A program made the position numbers and the translations under genes. Under the pieces are notes generated by a model. The model was given only the letters and a program-made list of their open reading frames with translations. It had not been told where the DNA came from and made no database searches. Positions 50,391 to 60,000 of a stretch of 60,000 bases of DNA are shown here, piece by piece; the stretch's first letter is position 1, and the number at the start of each line of letters is the position of its first letter. The DNA is from Symsagittifera roscoffensis (lineage: Eukaryota; Xenacoelomorpha; Acoela; Convolutidae), in contig NW_026971149.1 in NCBI RefSeq assembly GCF_963678635.1, positions 870,001 through 930,000 on the forward strand. The letters run 5' to 3'.

Positions 50391-52359
50391 GGAGATTCTA
50401 ATAGTGGAGAATCTCTAACTGCATGTGGAGATTCTAACTGCATTCTAATAGTGGAGATTTTTTAGCAATATTTTGGATTTTTTGCTTCTAAAATTACCCT
50501 GCTTCATCTGAGGTTTAACTTTTAATCAAAATGGAGATCTTCACTGCTTAGTATGGTACGCGCTTGTTTTTGTAGACAGAGACTTACAGCCTCCGAAAAC
50601 ATCCGAACTTTGAAATTTCACCATTTCTTCAGTTTTTCTTACCGGAAAAATAGTGGAGATCAACATCTCAATCATAATAACCGATACTGAGAAACCTCCC
50701 TGCTGAAACGACTACACCCTAATTTCTGCTGAAAAAGTTATAGTCATAGAAATTGTCTAACTTTGCTTGTTGGCTTTGGACTTTAATCTAAAACTACCCT
50801 AACAAATCTGTCACAAAGGGTGTACCACTCTTTAACCGTACGTTATTTAATCCCTAATTTTTGCAATTTAAGCTTTGATGTTTACCGACGCCATGGGTCC
50901 GAATTCCTTTCAAGTAGGTACCTATTTGATTCTAACAATTGGTATTAAAAAGGGGTTAAATTGTAGTGGGGTGATCTAGTTCTGGGGTTATATTAGTGGT
51001 TTTCAGAAAAGGGTTGAAAAACGCGGGGTGATACGCTTGGAACCGTCACAAAGAGTTCAGTTGAAAGAAAATGTAGCAGTAGTTTTTTCAGCATAAGCAT
51101 TTACGAACTATTTTTTGGAGAAAATCAGGTTTAAAAATCTAGACTACTTTCGAAACTTCGACAGTGTTTTGGACACTTTTATGCTTTCTCGAAAACTACA
51201 TACAAATCTCATGAAAATGGTTCAAACTCATGAACTGGGTTTATCTTTTTCTCTGCATAGCGCCTATGCCCTTACTTGTTTAGAAAAGCGACGTTGGACT
51301 TAAAGTGTAAATTTTCTGAGAAGAAAAACTTTTTCTTGGGTCAAAGTGTAAAGGTTTCCTCTGCATAAACTTTTTCTCCCATATGTTGAAAGCAATCATC
51401 TATTGACTTAAGAAATTTCCAGTTTTGGACCAGTTTTTGATCCAATTTTTGGACTTCCTTAAAAACTTGTGGCTACACGAAAAGTTAAGTTTTCAAAAAT
51501 TGACCGTTTTTTGGAAACGTTTGAGAAAAGCTATTGATAAATACTCAGCCAACTATAATATTACGGTATCATCTGAAAGAATAAGGGCCAGGAGTTTTCC
51601 CTGCATTGCGGCTACGCTCTAAATTTGTAGAAAAGCAAGATTGGACTTTAAAAAAACTTTCTTTTGGAAAATGGAAAAATGTTTTAAGTTTTGCTTAGGT
51701 TTAGGCTTTAGGAAAAAAAAAGGACTGAAAATGAGGCTTTAATCGATAGAACAAGATCTGATAGTATGTGAATGTTTACGTGTGTTGTTTATTCCAACGT
51801 TTTCCATTTTTTCAGTCATAAAAAAAGACTACAGACGAACTACTGACAACCAAAAAAGTCAACATTTTATCAAATATTCGTTGCGATCCATTATTTTTTG
51901 ACAGCCTCAATGAGTGAAAAGATATTGAGTACAAGTGTCAAAAATGTGTAAATTAAAAGCTCAGATATTGTTTGTGGGAAAAACTCAAAAATGCTAAATA
52001 TTGAACCGCAGTTTTTTCTAACCTTTTTTTTCATAATAAATGTAAATCCCAGTTGACGGGAGTTGAAATCTTTTACAGGAAGGCACTTTTACTGCTGCTA
52101 GTGCTAATAAAATTCCTAAAATATTGAATGATTATGTTCAGCTTGAGTGAACATCTAACCAAGCATTAATGACATGCTAACACACAGACATGCCCAATTT
52201 TATGTTTAGAGATAATATAAGATTTGAGAACAAATAATTACAGAAGCAAAGCTTATGTGATAGTATGGTTTATTTTTTTTTCATGAAAAGTCGCAAATAT
52301 TAGTGCTCATTTAGAAAGTGTTTTTTTTATTGCAGTACGTGCATAAATACGATCAACAA

Positions 52360-53240
52360 GACTGCTCGTATCAGGGCGAAGCCCTGAATGTTCTGACCGC
52401 CTTTTAATGTTTATGGAGCAGTGATAACATTAAAAAATTAAATGAATTAAAACAAAATGAAATTTTTTTTTCTAAAATTTGAATTTTTTAATGAAAATGA
52501 TCCCCCCACACGCCATCTTAAGTACAGAAAGATAGGTTTCGCTCCTTGTAACAAATCAATTATGGCAAATAAGCTTCTTTCAACCAATTTGGCACGATTT
52601 CTGAGACGGATTAAATCTCCGCTTACGCGTTAATAGCGCGAAATATACATCGCGCGTTAATTGTCCGAAATTGGCCAAAATGGCAATCGTTAAACCCCCA
52701 TAACTTTACGAAAAATGATCACAGGTGAAATATCTTTTCAATTTTAAGCTCAGGGCAACAATAACTTTCGAATGATATTCCGTCAAAAATGGCTAGTTAA
52801 AAAGTCGAAATTTGTCTGAAGAAAGAACCCACCCCGAGCACAAATATTCCGTTACTTTTGTATCGAAAGTCGGAATAATAGTCAGCTATTAAGTTGAGCC
52901 GATGCTAAGGATATTAGGATATTAACACAGACTATTATATTACAAACAGCCACAACAAAATTTGAGGGTCGGATGTTCCAATGAAATTTTTTGTATATAG
53001 GCTAAAATGCGTCCGCTCTATAAATTGAGGCATGTTAGCTGGTATTTTTTTTGCAAATTGACCGTTACTGCTAATGCGTCAGAATTGGCTTGCGTCACTT
53101 AGCAATTATGTAGACTCATAATTGGCGTGCGTCACTTAAGAAGTTTTGTAGACTCAAAGTATTACTCATTCAGTTTTTCCCAGTAGCGTTATCGGTCATA
53201 TTGTTGCTTGTGTTTGCGAAAGGCAACTTCCCCTCGGTGT
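52360..53240 (+). repeat. Dispersed repeat family B, copy 2
   Basis: Ordered blocks match 27700-28570: GAAGCCCTGAA, CACAAATATTCC, CGAAAGTCGGAA, CAGCTATTAAGT, GATGCTAAGGATATTA, AACACAGAC and GCTAAAATGCGTCC. Same orientation, strongly diverged. No coding capacity seen. Confidence 0.6.
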
Positions 53241-53375
53241 TATAAATTGTTTCCAAGTGAAGTCATTTCAAGAACCGGAATTACAAATTAAGAAATCTTA
53301 TACAAAAAAGTCTCATAAGACTAGGTTAAGACGGTGTTCATGCATCTCAGAGCGAGAATAGAAAACGGTTATTTG

Positions 53376-53618
53376 TATTGGTGATTTTTCCTAACTGAAC
53401 TGGAATTGATCTTTCTTATTCAGTTCAAACTGAAAGATCACTTCCCGTTTTTTGTTAAAATTAGCTGGTGAAACACGACCTTTAGTCATTGGTTCGAGCA
53501 ACTTTGTGCGGGTGATTTACCATATATATTTGATCTGAATTGCTACTGAATTTATCACTCAAATCTCATTAATTCACTCCTTATTAATCAACCAATTGTC
53601 GCTGCAATAACCTTGATA
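53376..53618 (+). repeat. copia element, 5' LTR
   Basis: 243 bp, starting TATTGGTGATTTTTCC and ending CCTTGATA. The ends are TA...TA and not the usual TG...CA; the boundaries are fixed by the target duplication, the adjacent PBS and the purine tract. It contains an inverted pair TGATCTTTC (53407-53415) / GAAAGATCA (53432-53440) and a TATA-like CATATATATT at 53521-53530, the likely promoter. Confidence 0.93.
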
Positions 53619-53632
53619 GGTTATGGGCCCAG
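53619..53632 (+). other. Primer-binding site, initiator tRNA-Met anticodon region
   Basis: GGTTATGGGCCCAG is complementary to the anticodon stem-loop of initiator tRNA-Met. Drosophila copia uses the same internal site through a cleaved half-tRNA. It starts at the base after the LTR. Confidence 0.88.
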
Positions 53633-54542
53633 ATGCCCAATCACGAGTGAGAAGTCAGGAGTCAAGATTGACTGTTTGTTCAAACGAATAAGTAAAAAAG
53701 CTGAGATTTGCAGTGGAGTTGTGACAGTGAAAAATTACAACTCGAAGTATACAACTGATCAGTTAGAGAACTGCGAGAAAAGAAGCAGGCCAAAACAACT
53801 TTGAACAAAAAGAAGCAGGCCAAAGACGATTGATCAGACAGAGAAGTGCAAAGATAGAAGAAGGATAACACAACTAGTAAAGACAGGCAACTTTGACGAC
53901 AGAAGCAGGGCACAACAACTTCTAGAGATAGACAACTCTGACGATAGAAGCAGGGAAACACAACAGAGAAGAAGAGAAGACGGTCAAAAGCTACACGAAG
54001 GGGCATTGAGTGAGCACCGCAGTGGAAGAAGCACTACACTGTTGTTAGAGAAAGAAAACTGAACCAAACTGATAAATTACATGTTTTATTTGTAAAAGTT
54101 GCTGATTTATACTCAATTTTTGCGGAAGGATAAATTCGTTCGTACGCGGTTGCTCGAATCCGACAAAAAATCAATCCAAAGAATACATTGCAATTAAAAG
54201 AAAAAGAAACTGATACCCTAGAATAAAAAGACGAATTTCTATTTTGCTAATATATATATTACCTAGTATGAAATCTGAGGAGGGACCTTAGCTTTGCTAA
54301 GTCGCTGATGTGTTATTCGGTACGCACTCCGTTAGGTTCCAAATCAGATTTAGGTAATCAAATATACTTGCATAGTTATATAAGCGGGCGATATTGATGT
54401 TTATAGAATATGATTTTGATGTAAGAGAAAACGGGGTCATTGATCTTTACCTAGGGCAATACTTAACTTTTTGAGTTTTGGATTGGAGCTTAACTTTTGT
54501 GTGAGAATTAAGTCGAAAGGAAGAACTTGGATTAGGAAAGAA
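53633..54542 (+). other. copia element, 5' leader
   Basis: About 910 bp between PBS and the gag start. A purine-rich part (53780-54000) holds direct repeats such as AGAAGCAGG with CCAAA or ACAAC. It probably carries packaging signals; nothing coding is recognised. Confidence 0.6.
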
Positions 54543-56567
54543 ATGTCGAAAACTGATAGGATAGTTTTTTCGGGAAAAGAAGAAGATTTTTCCTACTTTG
54601 AAGAGCAATTCGAGGCAAGAATTTTTCACTTGAAGTTAAACAAGATTTTAGATGAGACAGTTGATTATAGAAATTTTATGCCAAGTTTAAGACCGAATGC
54701 AAGCAGTGATCAAAAACAAGCTGCGATAGATAAAGGAAAAGAAATTTTTGAAGAAAAACAGTTGCATATCTGGTACGAACTTGTACAGGCTCTAGATAAG
54801 AAATCAGTTTTGTTTTTAAGACCTTATAAAGGCAATGGTAGCAAAGCTTGGGATGTTTTACGGAAAAGGTTTGAGAGTTTTGAAAGACCCAGGCTGCAAA
54901 AACTAATCTCCCAACTTACAACTTTGAAAAAGAATAGCAATGAAACAGTGGTAGATTATTTGACTAGAGCAGAGGAGATTCAGTATAACTTAGAACAAGT
55001 GAATGAAGGAGTGAGTGAAAAAATGTTAATTTCAATTATTTTGAAAGGACTTCCAAACCAATTTGAAACTTTTTCTACTATAGCTAAGTTTAGTAGAGAT
55101 GAGAAAAGTTTAGATGAGTTGAAAAGAGATTTAGTGAATTTTGATAGCGAGAGACAAGTAACCGAAAAAGAGCATGCTTTTAATAGCGAGAACTTAGTTT
55201 GTTTCAAGTGTCATAAAAGAGGACATGTGTCGAAACAGTGCAGAGAAAACTTAAGCAGCAGACGAGATAGTGAAGATAGAGCTCGAAAAATTCAGTGCTA
55301 TGAGTGCAAGGAGTTTGGACATATTGCAAAATATTGTCAAGCAAAGAAAAGGTTCGTTAGTAAGACTAAACGAGAACAGCAGAACCTAGTAGCTGAAACA
55401 GAGGCTCATTTTAGTTTCTTGAGTGGAGTGTCTCCGGGCGAGGACTTAGTTGTAGATTCTGGAGCTACCAGTAAAATGATTAAGGAACGAGACATGTTTG
55501 TTAGTTTAGATGAGGACTTCAAAGGATCGGTTAGCAATGCAAATTTCTCTGAATCAAAAATTTTAGGGAAAGGTGAAGTTAGATTCAGAGTGAAAGATGA
55601 GAAAGGCGAGTTTAAGATGATTGAGCTGAAGGATACTTTGTACGTTCCTGAAAACTCAAGAAATTTGCTGAGTGTATCAAAAATGAAGAAAGCAGGAGCA
55701 GAAGTTGTTTTTGGTGCGAGCTCGTTCATTCGCCAGGGAAATGGTTCAGTTTACCCATTAAGAGAGGAAAGTGGTCTCTTTTTATGGGACACTTTTGTAG
55801 GAAAAGATGAGTGTTATGTAGTTAGCACCTTGAAACAGTGGCATTGCAGGATGGGTCATAATAACTACAAAGATTTAAGTCATTTGGAGCAACATGTTGA
55901 AGGCATGAAGATAAGTGATTTTGAAATTGAGAATTGTGAAACTTGTGAGTTAAACAAAGCAAAAAAGAAGCCAGTCCCGAAAGAATCTTATATCAGGGCA
56001 ACCAGGGCACTAGATTTTGTTCACACAGATATTTTAGGTCCTATCGACCCGATAGCAGAGGATGGACATAGATATGCTATAGGTTTTGTGGACAGTTTTT
56101 CTAGATATCTGAAAATTTATTTCATGAAGACGAGAGATGAGTCAACAGAAAAGTTGGAAAAGTTCATAGCAGACATAGGAGTCCCTCAGACTTTAGTTTC
56201 AGATGGCGCAGGAGAATACATTGGTCAGGATTTTAAGCGAGTTTGTAGGAAACAAAGAATAAAACTGGAAACATCGGCTCCTTATACCCCTCAAGAGAAC
56301 GGAAAGATAGAAAGGGTGTGGGGAACAATTACTCCAATGGCTCGCCGCATAATTTTTGATGCGAATTTATCGAAAACTTTTTGGCCTTATGCTCTTAATA
56401 TGGCTACTAATCTCAAAAATATGTGCTTTCATTCTGCTATAGGCAAAACACCCTACGAGTCTATGTATGGAGAAAAACCGAACCTTAATTTTGTTAAAAC
56501 TTTTGGGTGTGTAGCATATAGTTTTGTGGAAAAACAGTTTCGCAAAAAAACTAGACAAAAACTCTAA
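54543..56567 (+). pseudogene. copia gag-protease-integrase, truncated by frameshift
   Basis: The first in-frame ATG after the leader is at 54543 (MSKTDRIVFSGKEEDF). Domains in order: a copia-type gag capsid; two CCHC knuckles, CFKCHKRGHVSKQC near residue 220 and CYECKEFGHIAKYC near 251; an aspartic protease motif VVDSGAT near 300; the integrase zinc domain with WHCRMGH and ENCETC near 430-470; and the integrase core with FVHTDILGP, LVSDGAGE and TPQENGKIER supplying D, D and E. The frame then ends at TAA 56565-56567, just after a run of seven A at 56544-56550, whereas a copia polyprotein would continue. It is the first half of one broken gag-pol gene. Confidence 0.9.
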
Positions 56568-58322
56568 AAAGGGAATTTTTCTGGGGCATCGGAAAATAGT
56601 AAAGCTTATCTGATAGGAGTTGAGAGTGAAGGAAAACTCAAAGTGCAAAAGTCTAGAAACGTTAGTTTTGATGAATCTAAGTTCTAATTTGAGAAAAAGA
56701 TAGAAAAAAACGAAGGAGAAAGAGTAGGTGATGTAGTATTTTTTGGAGAAGTTCTCGAAAATATACCGAAAACTGCTCAGGAAGCTTTAGCAGACCCTGA
56801 CTGACAGGAAGCAATGAAGAAAGAGTTTGATTCATTAGAGAAAAACAAAGTTTGGGAACTAGTTAGAAACAGAGGAGAGAAGCCTATTGGCAGCAGATGG
56901 CATTTTGCTTTGAAGTACGGACCTTATGGTGAAATTTCCAGGTTTAAGGCTAGGTTTGTTGCTAAAGGTTTTAGCCAAGTTGAGGGAAGGGATTTTCACG
57001 AAACGTATTCGCCTACAGCCAAGATGTCGACCATAAGAATAGTACTGAGCTTAGCAGTTCAAAATAGGTATCAGTTGAGACAGTTTGACATTAAAACTGC
57101 ATACTTGAATGCCAAACTAGATGAAGAAATTTTTATGAAGCAACCTGAAGGGTTCGAGAAGTTTGATGAGGAAGGAAAACCTTTAGTTTGTCTTCTGAAG
57201 AAAAGTCTTTATGGACTGAAGCAGTCCGGTAGAAACTGGCATAGGACTTTAAAAAACTATCTTGAGGAATTAGGTTTTGAAAATTCAGTTTTTGATGAGT
57301 GCTTGTTTGTTAGGAGGATTGAGGGAGAGATAGAAGGTTTAATTTGCTTGTGGGTAGATGATATAGTGGTTTGTGGAGCAGAGAAAAATTTCTGTAGTTG
57401 GTTTGAAAACAGTATCTCTGAAAAATTTGAGACAAGCGAGATAAGTGATCTTAAATGGTTCTTAGGAATGAAAATTGATTACTCAGGAAACGAAATTAGG
57501 ATAAGCCAGGAGAAATATGTTGAAAAATTGATATCAAGATTTAGGATGACTGAAGCAAAGCCGAAAACGACCCCTATTGGTGAAAACGAAAAATTGACAA
57601 AAGAAGATTGTCCTTTAGAAGGTAGCATAGAACAAGAAAACATGAAAAAATGTGACTATCGAGGACTTGTTGGTTGTCTAAATTACCTAGCGTTATCAAG
57701 TAGACCCGACATTAGCTTTGCAGCAAATCTTCTAAGTTCTTTTGTGGAAAACCCAGGTGAAAAGCATTGGAAAGCCGGAAAAAATTGTCTTAGATATCTC
57801 CTAGGAACAAAAAGTTTACCTTTAGTATATAGGAGGGATAAGGCCTTGCATCTTGTTAGCTATTCGGATGCGGACTGGGCAGGAAGTATAGACAACAGGA
57901 AAAGTACCTCAGGATATTGTTTTAAACTCAGTGACAACTCAGGTGTAATAAGTTGGTCTAGCAGACTTCAGCGTTGTGTATCAACTTCAGCAGCCGAAGC
58001 AGAACACAATGCTGTGGTCGAAACAGTGAAGGAAGGAATTCATTTACAGGGCATACTTAGCGACTTAGACATAATTTGTAATAGGCCTCTGGAAGTTTTC
58101 GTTGATAACCAAGCTTGTATTGCCCTTAGTAAACACTCAATGAACCACGGAAAGACGAAGCATTTTGCCATAAAACTACACTTCCTTCGAGAGTTAGTTG
58201 AACAGGAGAAGGTGACATTAACCTTTTTACCAACAGCAAACATGCCTGCAGACGCATTGACGAAAAACTTGGGAAAGTGCAAAACTGCATTTTTCCGAGA
58301 CATTCTTCTAGGAACCACCTAA
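56568..58322 (+). pseudogene. copia reverse transcriptase-RNase H, 3' half of broken gag-pol
   Basis: The frame that continues the polyprotein resumes after a second shift near 56585. It meets TAA at 56685-56687 and TGA at 56802-56804 (where the family has a tryptophan codon), and is then open from 56814 to the TAA at 58320-58322. It encodes the copia reverse transcriptase with GSRWHFALKYGPYGE, FDIKTAYLNAKLDEEIFM, LYGLKQSGRNWH and the catalytic WVDD (usually YVDD). The RNase H has YSDADWAG, TSAAEAEHNA, VDNQACIAL and the terminal ADALTKNL motif. Catalytic residues look intact. Confidence 0.9.
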
Positions 58323-58326
58323 TTTG

Positions 58327-58336
58327 AAAGGCGGGG
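58327..58336 (+). other. copia element, polypurine tract
   Basis: AAAGGCGGGG lies directly before the 3' LTR and would prime plus-strand DNA synthesis. One C interrupts the purines. Confidence 0.75.
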
Positions 58337-58579
58337 TATTGGTGATTTTTCCTAACTGAACTGGAATTGATCTTTCTTATTCAGTTCAAACTGAAAGATC
58401 ACTTCCCGATTTTTGTTAAAATTAGCTGGTGAAACATGACCTTTAGTCATTGGTTCGAGCAACTTTGTGCGGGTGATTTACCATATATATTTGATCTGAA
58501 TTGCTACTGAATTTATCACTCAAATCTCATTAACTCACTCCTTATTAATCAACCGTTTGTCGCTGCAATAACCTTGATA
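58337..58579 (+). repeat. copia element, 3' LTR
   Basis: 243 bp, same ends as the 5' LTR, five substitutions relative to it by eye. Followed by the ATTTG duplication at 58580-58584. Confidence 0.93.
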
Positions 58580-58703
58580 ATTTGGATGCCTTTGTAGATA
58601 ATGGAAAGAAAAATTTGCTCCCAAAAGATGAAAGGGGAAAGTGTTACCGCTTGATAGAAATTGAAATTGTCACGATAAGTTTTATTTTGATGTTTGTTGA
58701 CAG

Positions 58704-58946
58704 GTGTTTGACCCTTCAGACAGACTGGTGTTGAAGCAGCACTTCATGGTGTTCGGAGATAGAGCAAAGAGGAGTTCACTGGAGACATACTTCTCTCTAG
58801 AGGACTCATGCATCATATCAGCCCCTACTCCTACTACAGACACCACACACGTCCAGTCGGATGAGTCATGTGCAAATAAACACTGGAGTCTCTTCTATCC
58901 AGACCCGAAAAGTGCATTTGTGCCAGACAGACACGTCATGTTATGA
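58704..58946 (+). CDS. Peptide O-xylosyltransferase, terminal exon with stop
   Basis: The acceptor TTGTTGACAG precedes 58704 and the frame runs 80 codons to TGA at 58944-58946, phase 0. VFDPSDRLVLKQHFMVF resembles the family's WVDPxNVIAATYDIL segment. The C-terminal WSLFYPDPKSAF matches the hallmark WSSFxPDPKSEL ending of vertebrate XYLT1/2. The link between these two segments is much shorter than in vertebrates, so the C-terminal region is compact. A cysteine pair (EDSC, ESC) is kept. The acceptor lies only 124 bp downstream of the copia 3' LTR. Confidence 0.88.
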   Translation: MFDPSDRLVLKQHFMVFGDRAKRSSLETYFSLEDSCIISAPTPTTDTTHVQSDESCANKHWSLFYPDPKSAFVPDRHVML

Positions 58947-59035
58947 ACAAATTAAGAAACGTGACCACTATCGGAAAAATGTTCGCTTTGTACTCCGGAA
59001 AGCGTTTGATCCAATAAACTAAAACTCAAAGCTAA
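58947..59035 (+). terminator. xylt 3' UTR with poly(A) signal
   Basis: A canonical AATAAA lies at 59013-59018, about 70 bp after the stop. The cleavage site is expected at about 59030-59045. Further AATAAA motifs occur at about 59143. The UTR would be unusually short. Confidence 0.65.
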
Positions 59036-60000
59036 AACAAAGCTTACGCTGCAAATGTAGAATACAAGGTTTTTCAATTAAACTAGTGGCTTGAATCAGT
59101 TTTTTTCCAAGTTGCAAAATTGACATTAGAATGTGGAAGGATAAATAAATTCAAACTGTTCATATCTTTGCAATCTTCGAAAAAAATGGCGTGATTAAAA
59201 AAAAGACGAGGTACCGTATTTAAATAAGAATACAAAAACTATAGCCGTTCTCGTGAGTCTGATTGGATAGAATTTTGCTCTGCGTTATCCAAATTCGAAT
59301 ATTTAAACCGAAGGCCCATAAATTGTTATCATAAAATAAAATCCCCAAAAAACCACCAAGTTTTTGTTGTTTTAAATAAAGAACAATGTTTTTATTGCGC
59401 AATTTGAGACACTCTTACACCTAAAAAAAATAAGTAAAATAACCATAAAATACTTCAAATACCTTAAAATTAAGTTGATTTTGCAGTATCTTAAGTCACC
59501 TTAACTTGCCTTTAATTGCTCTATAAAATTTCTCCTAATAATAATTTAAGAATGAAGGTGTATCAACTTTGAAAAAAAAACCTTAAATATTTATTGTATA
59601 TGTAAAATTGCCCTAGAAGTGTACCTTAAAAATAAGGTAACCTGAAAAGTTTTGAAAACAAAAATTCAGATAAAATACGTTAACAGTAAAGATTAAAACA
59701 CCTTGAATTTTTTTATTTCTCAGATTTTCGACACTTTCTTTTTCTTGTGTTTAGGGACAACTTTCAGGTAAATTCACATCTTCGTTATACGATTTAAGTT
59801 AAGTCACCTACTTTATAAGATGGATGTTTAAGGTTAATTTACCTATAAAACACTTTTTAAAGGTTTCAACCCTAAAACGGGCAATTCCATAAAAATAATT
59901 TCGAATTAACTCAAAAAAAGCTCGTTGAACTGTACAATTTTTTGAAGTTTGACTAAGTAAGCTTGGCGATGATTAAAATTAAACGAATAATCTCAATGAC
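59036..60000. other. Intergenic DNA with ACCTTAA/TTAAGGT motifs
   Basis: AT-rich, no gene seen. Between 59455 and 59850 the motif ACCTTAA or its complement occurs many times, including the hairpin TACCTTAAAAATAAGGTA at about 59622-59639. Possibly a diverged MITE, but no clear termini are visible. Confidence 0.45.

Larger units (their letters stand above)
53376..58579 (+). mobile_element. Ty1/copia LTR retrotransposon, nearly complete
   Basis: Two 243-bp LTRs (53376-53618, 58337-58579) flank a gag-pol region in copia order (gag, protease, integrase, reverse transcriptase, RNase H). A 5-bp target duplication ATTTG is present at 53371-53375 and 58580-58584. The PBS directly follows the left LTR and a purine tract directly precedes the right LTR. 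The LTRs differ at about 5 of 243 positions, so the insertion is fairly recent, yet the coding region has two frameshifts and two stops. The element is in sense orientation in xylt's last intron, 124 bp before the terminal exon. Confidence 0.95.
43579..58703 (+). other. xylt last intron, 15125 bp, GT-AG
   Basis: From GTAAAT at 43579 to TTGTTGACAG ending at 58703. Contents in order: antisense open frame 43896-44273; foldback element 44541-45266 within a 133-bp minisatellite (about 44505-46790); candidate antisense exons near 47400 and 48370; CTT microsatellite 49194-49224; short duplication and hairpin near 49760 and 50347; dispersed repeat 52360-53240; copia element 53376-58579. From 50400 to 52350 I see only AT-rich sequence with a weak relative of 24050-24800. 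Confidence 0.8.

Noticed and set aside
54980-58318. Minus-strand ORFs within the copia element
   Set aside because: They are reverse-frame shadows of gag-pol with no recognisable domain.

Overview
The window is metazoan nuclear DNA, AT-rich and intron-rich. It has spliced exons with standard splice signals, several classes of transposable element and large tandem arrays. No prokaryotic gene organisation is present. The lineage cannot be fixed from the sequence. The one recognisable host gene is the 3' part of a peptide O-xylosyltransferase (XYLT1/XYLT2 family, glycosyltransferase family 14), the enzyme that starts glycosaminoglycan chains on proteoglycan core proteins. Six plus-strand exons (26857-27057, 33371-33656, 34014-34228, 41157-41324, 43453-43578, 58704-58946) join in a continuous frame of 412 codons plus stop. 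They cover the end of the catalytic region and the C-terminal xylosyltransferase domain. The 5' exons lie to the left of the window.

Layout. Positions 1 to about 24030 are one uninterrupted minisatellite/satellite array of a 45-bp unit (about 530 copies, running off the left edge), with 51-, 60- and 25-bp unit variants and several levels of higher-order duplication. Exon 26857 begins in mid-gene, so the array most likely lies inside an upstream xylt intron of more than 26 kb. Its unit is stop-free in four of six frames, which creates spurious ORFs of up to 2314 codons. Each unit also carries a pyrimidine tract followed by AG|GT.

The introns have been heavily colonised. The 6.3-kb intron (27058-33370) has two diverged dispersed-repeat families, tRNA-like SINE heads and a minus-strand Gypsy-type LTR with primer-binding site. 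The 6.9-kb intron (34229-41156) appears to use a GC-AG splice pair. It holds a small gag-only Gypsy-like element with two LTRs and a 434-bp hAT-type MITE with a perfect 8-bp target duplication, plus a truncated relative of it. The 2.1-kb intron (41325-43452) holds a 5'-truncated, frameshifted LINE reverse transcriptase on the minus strand. The 15.1-kb intron (43579-58703) holds a 133-bp minisatellite, a 726-bp Tc1/mariner-type foldback element inserted in the first unit of that minisatellite, possible antisense exons, and a nearly complete Ty1/copia retrotransposon.

The copia element (53376-58579) has 243-bp LTRs differing at about 5 sites, a 5-bp target duplication, a PBS matching the anticodon region of initiator tRNA-Met as in Drosophila copia, and one gag-pol frame broken by two frameshifts and two stops. 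It ends 124 bp upstream of the last xylt exon, in sense orientation. After the gene (stop at 58944-58946, poly(A) signal 59013-59018) there is about 1 kb of AT-rich DNA with scattered ACCTTAA/TTAAGGT motifs.
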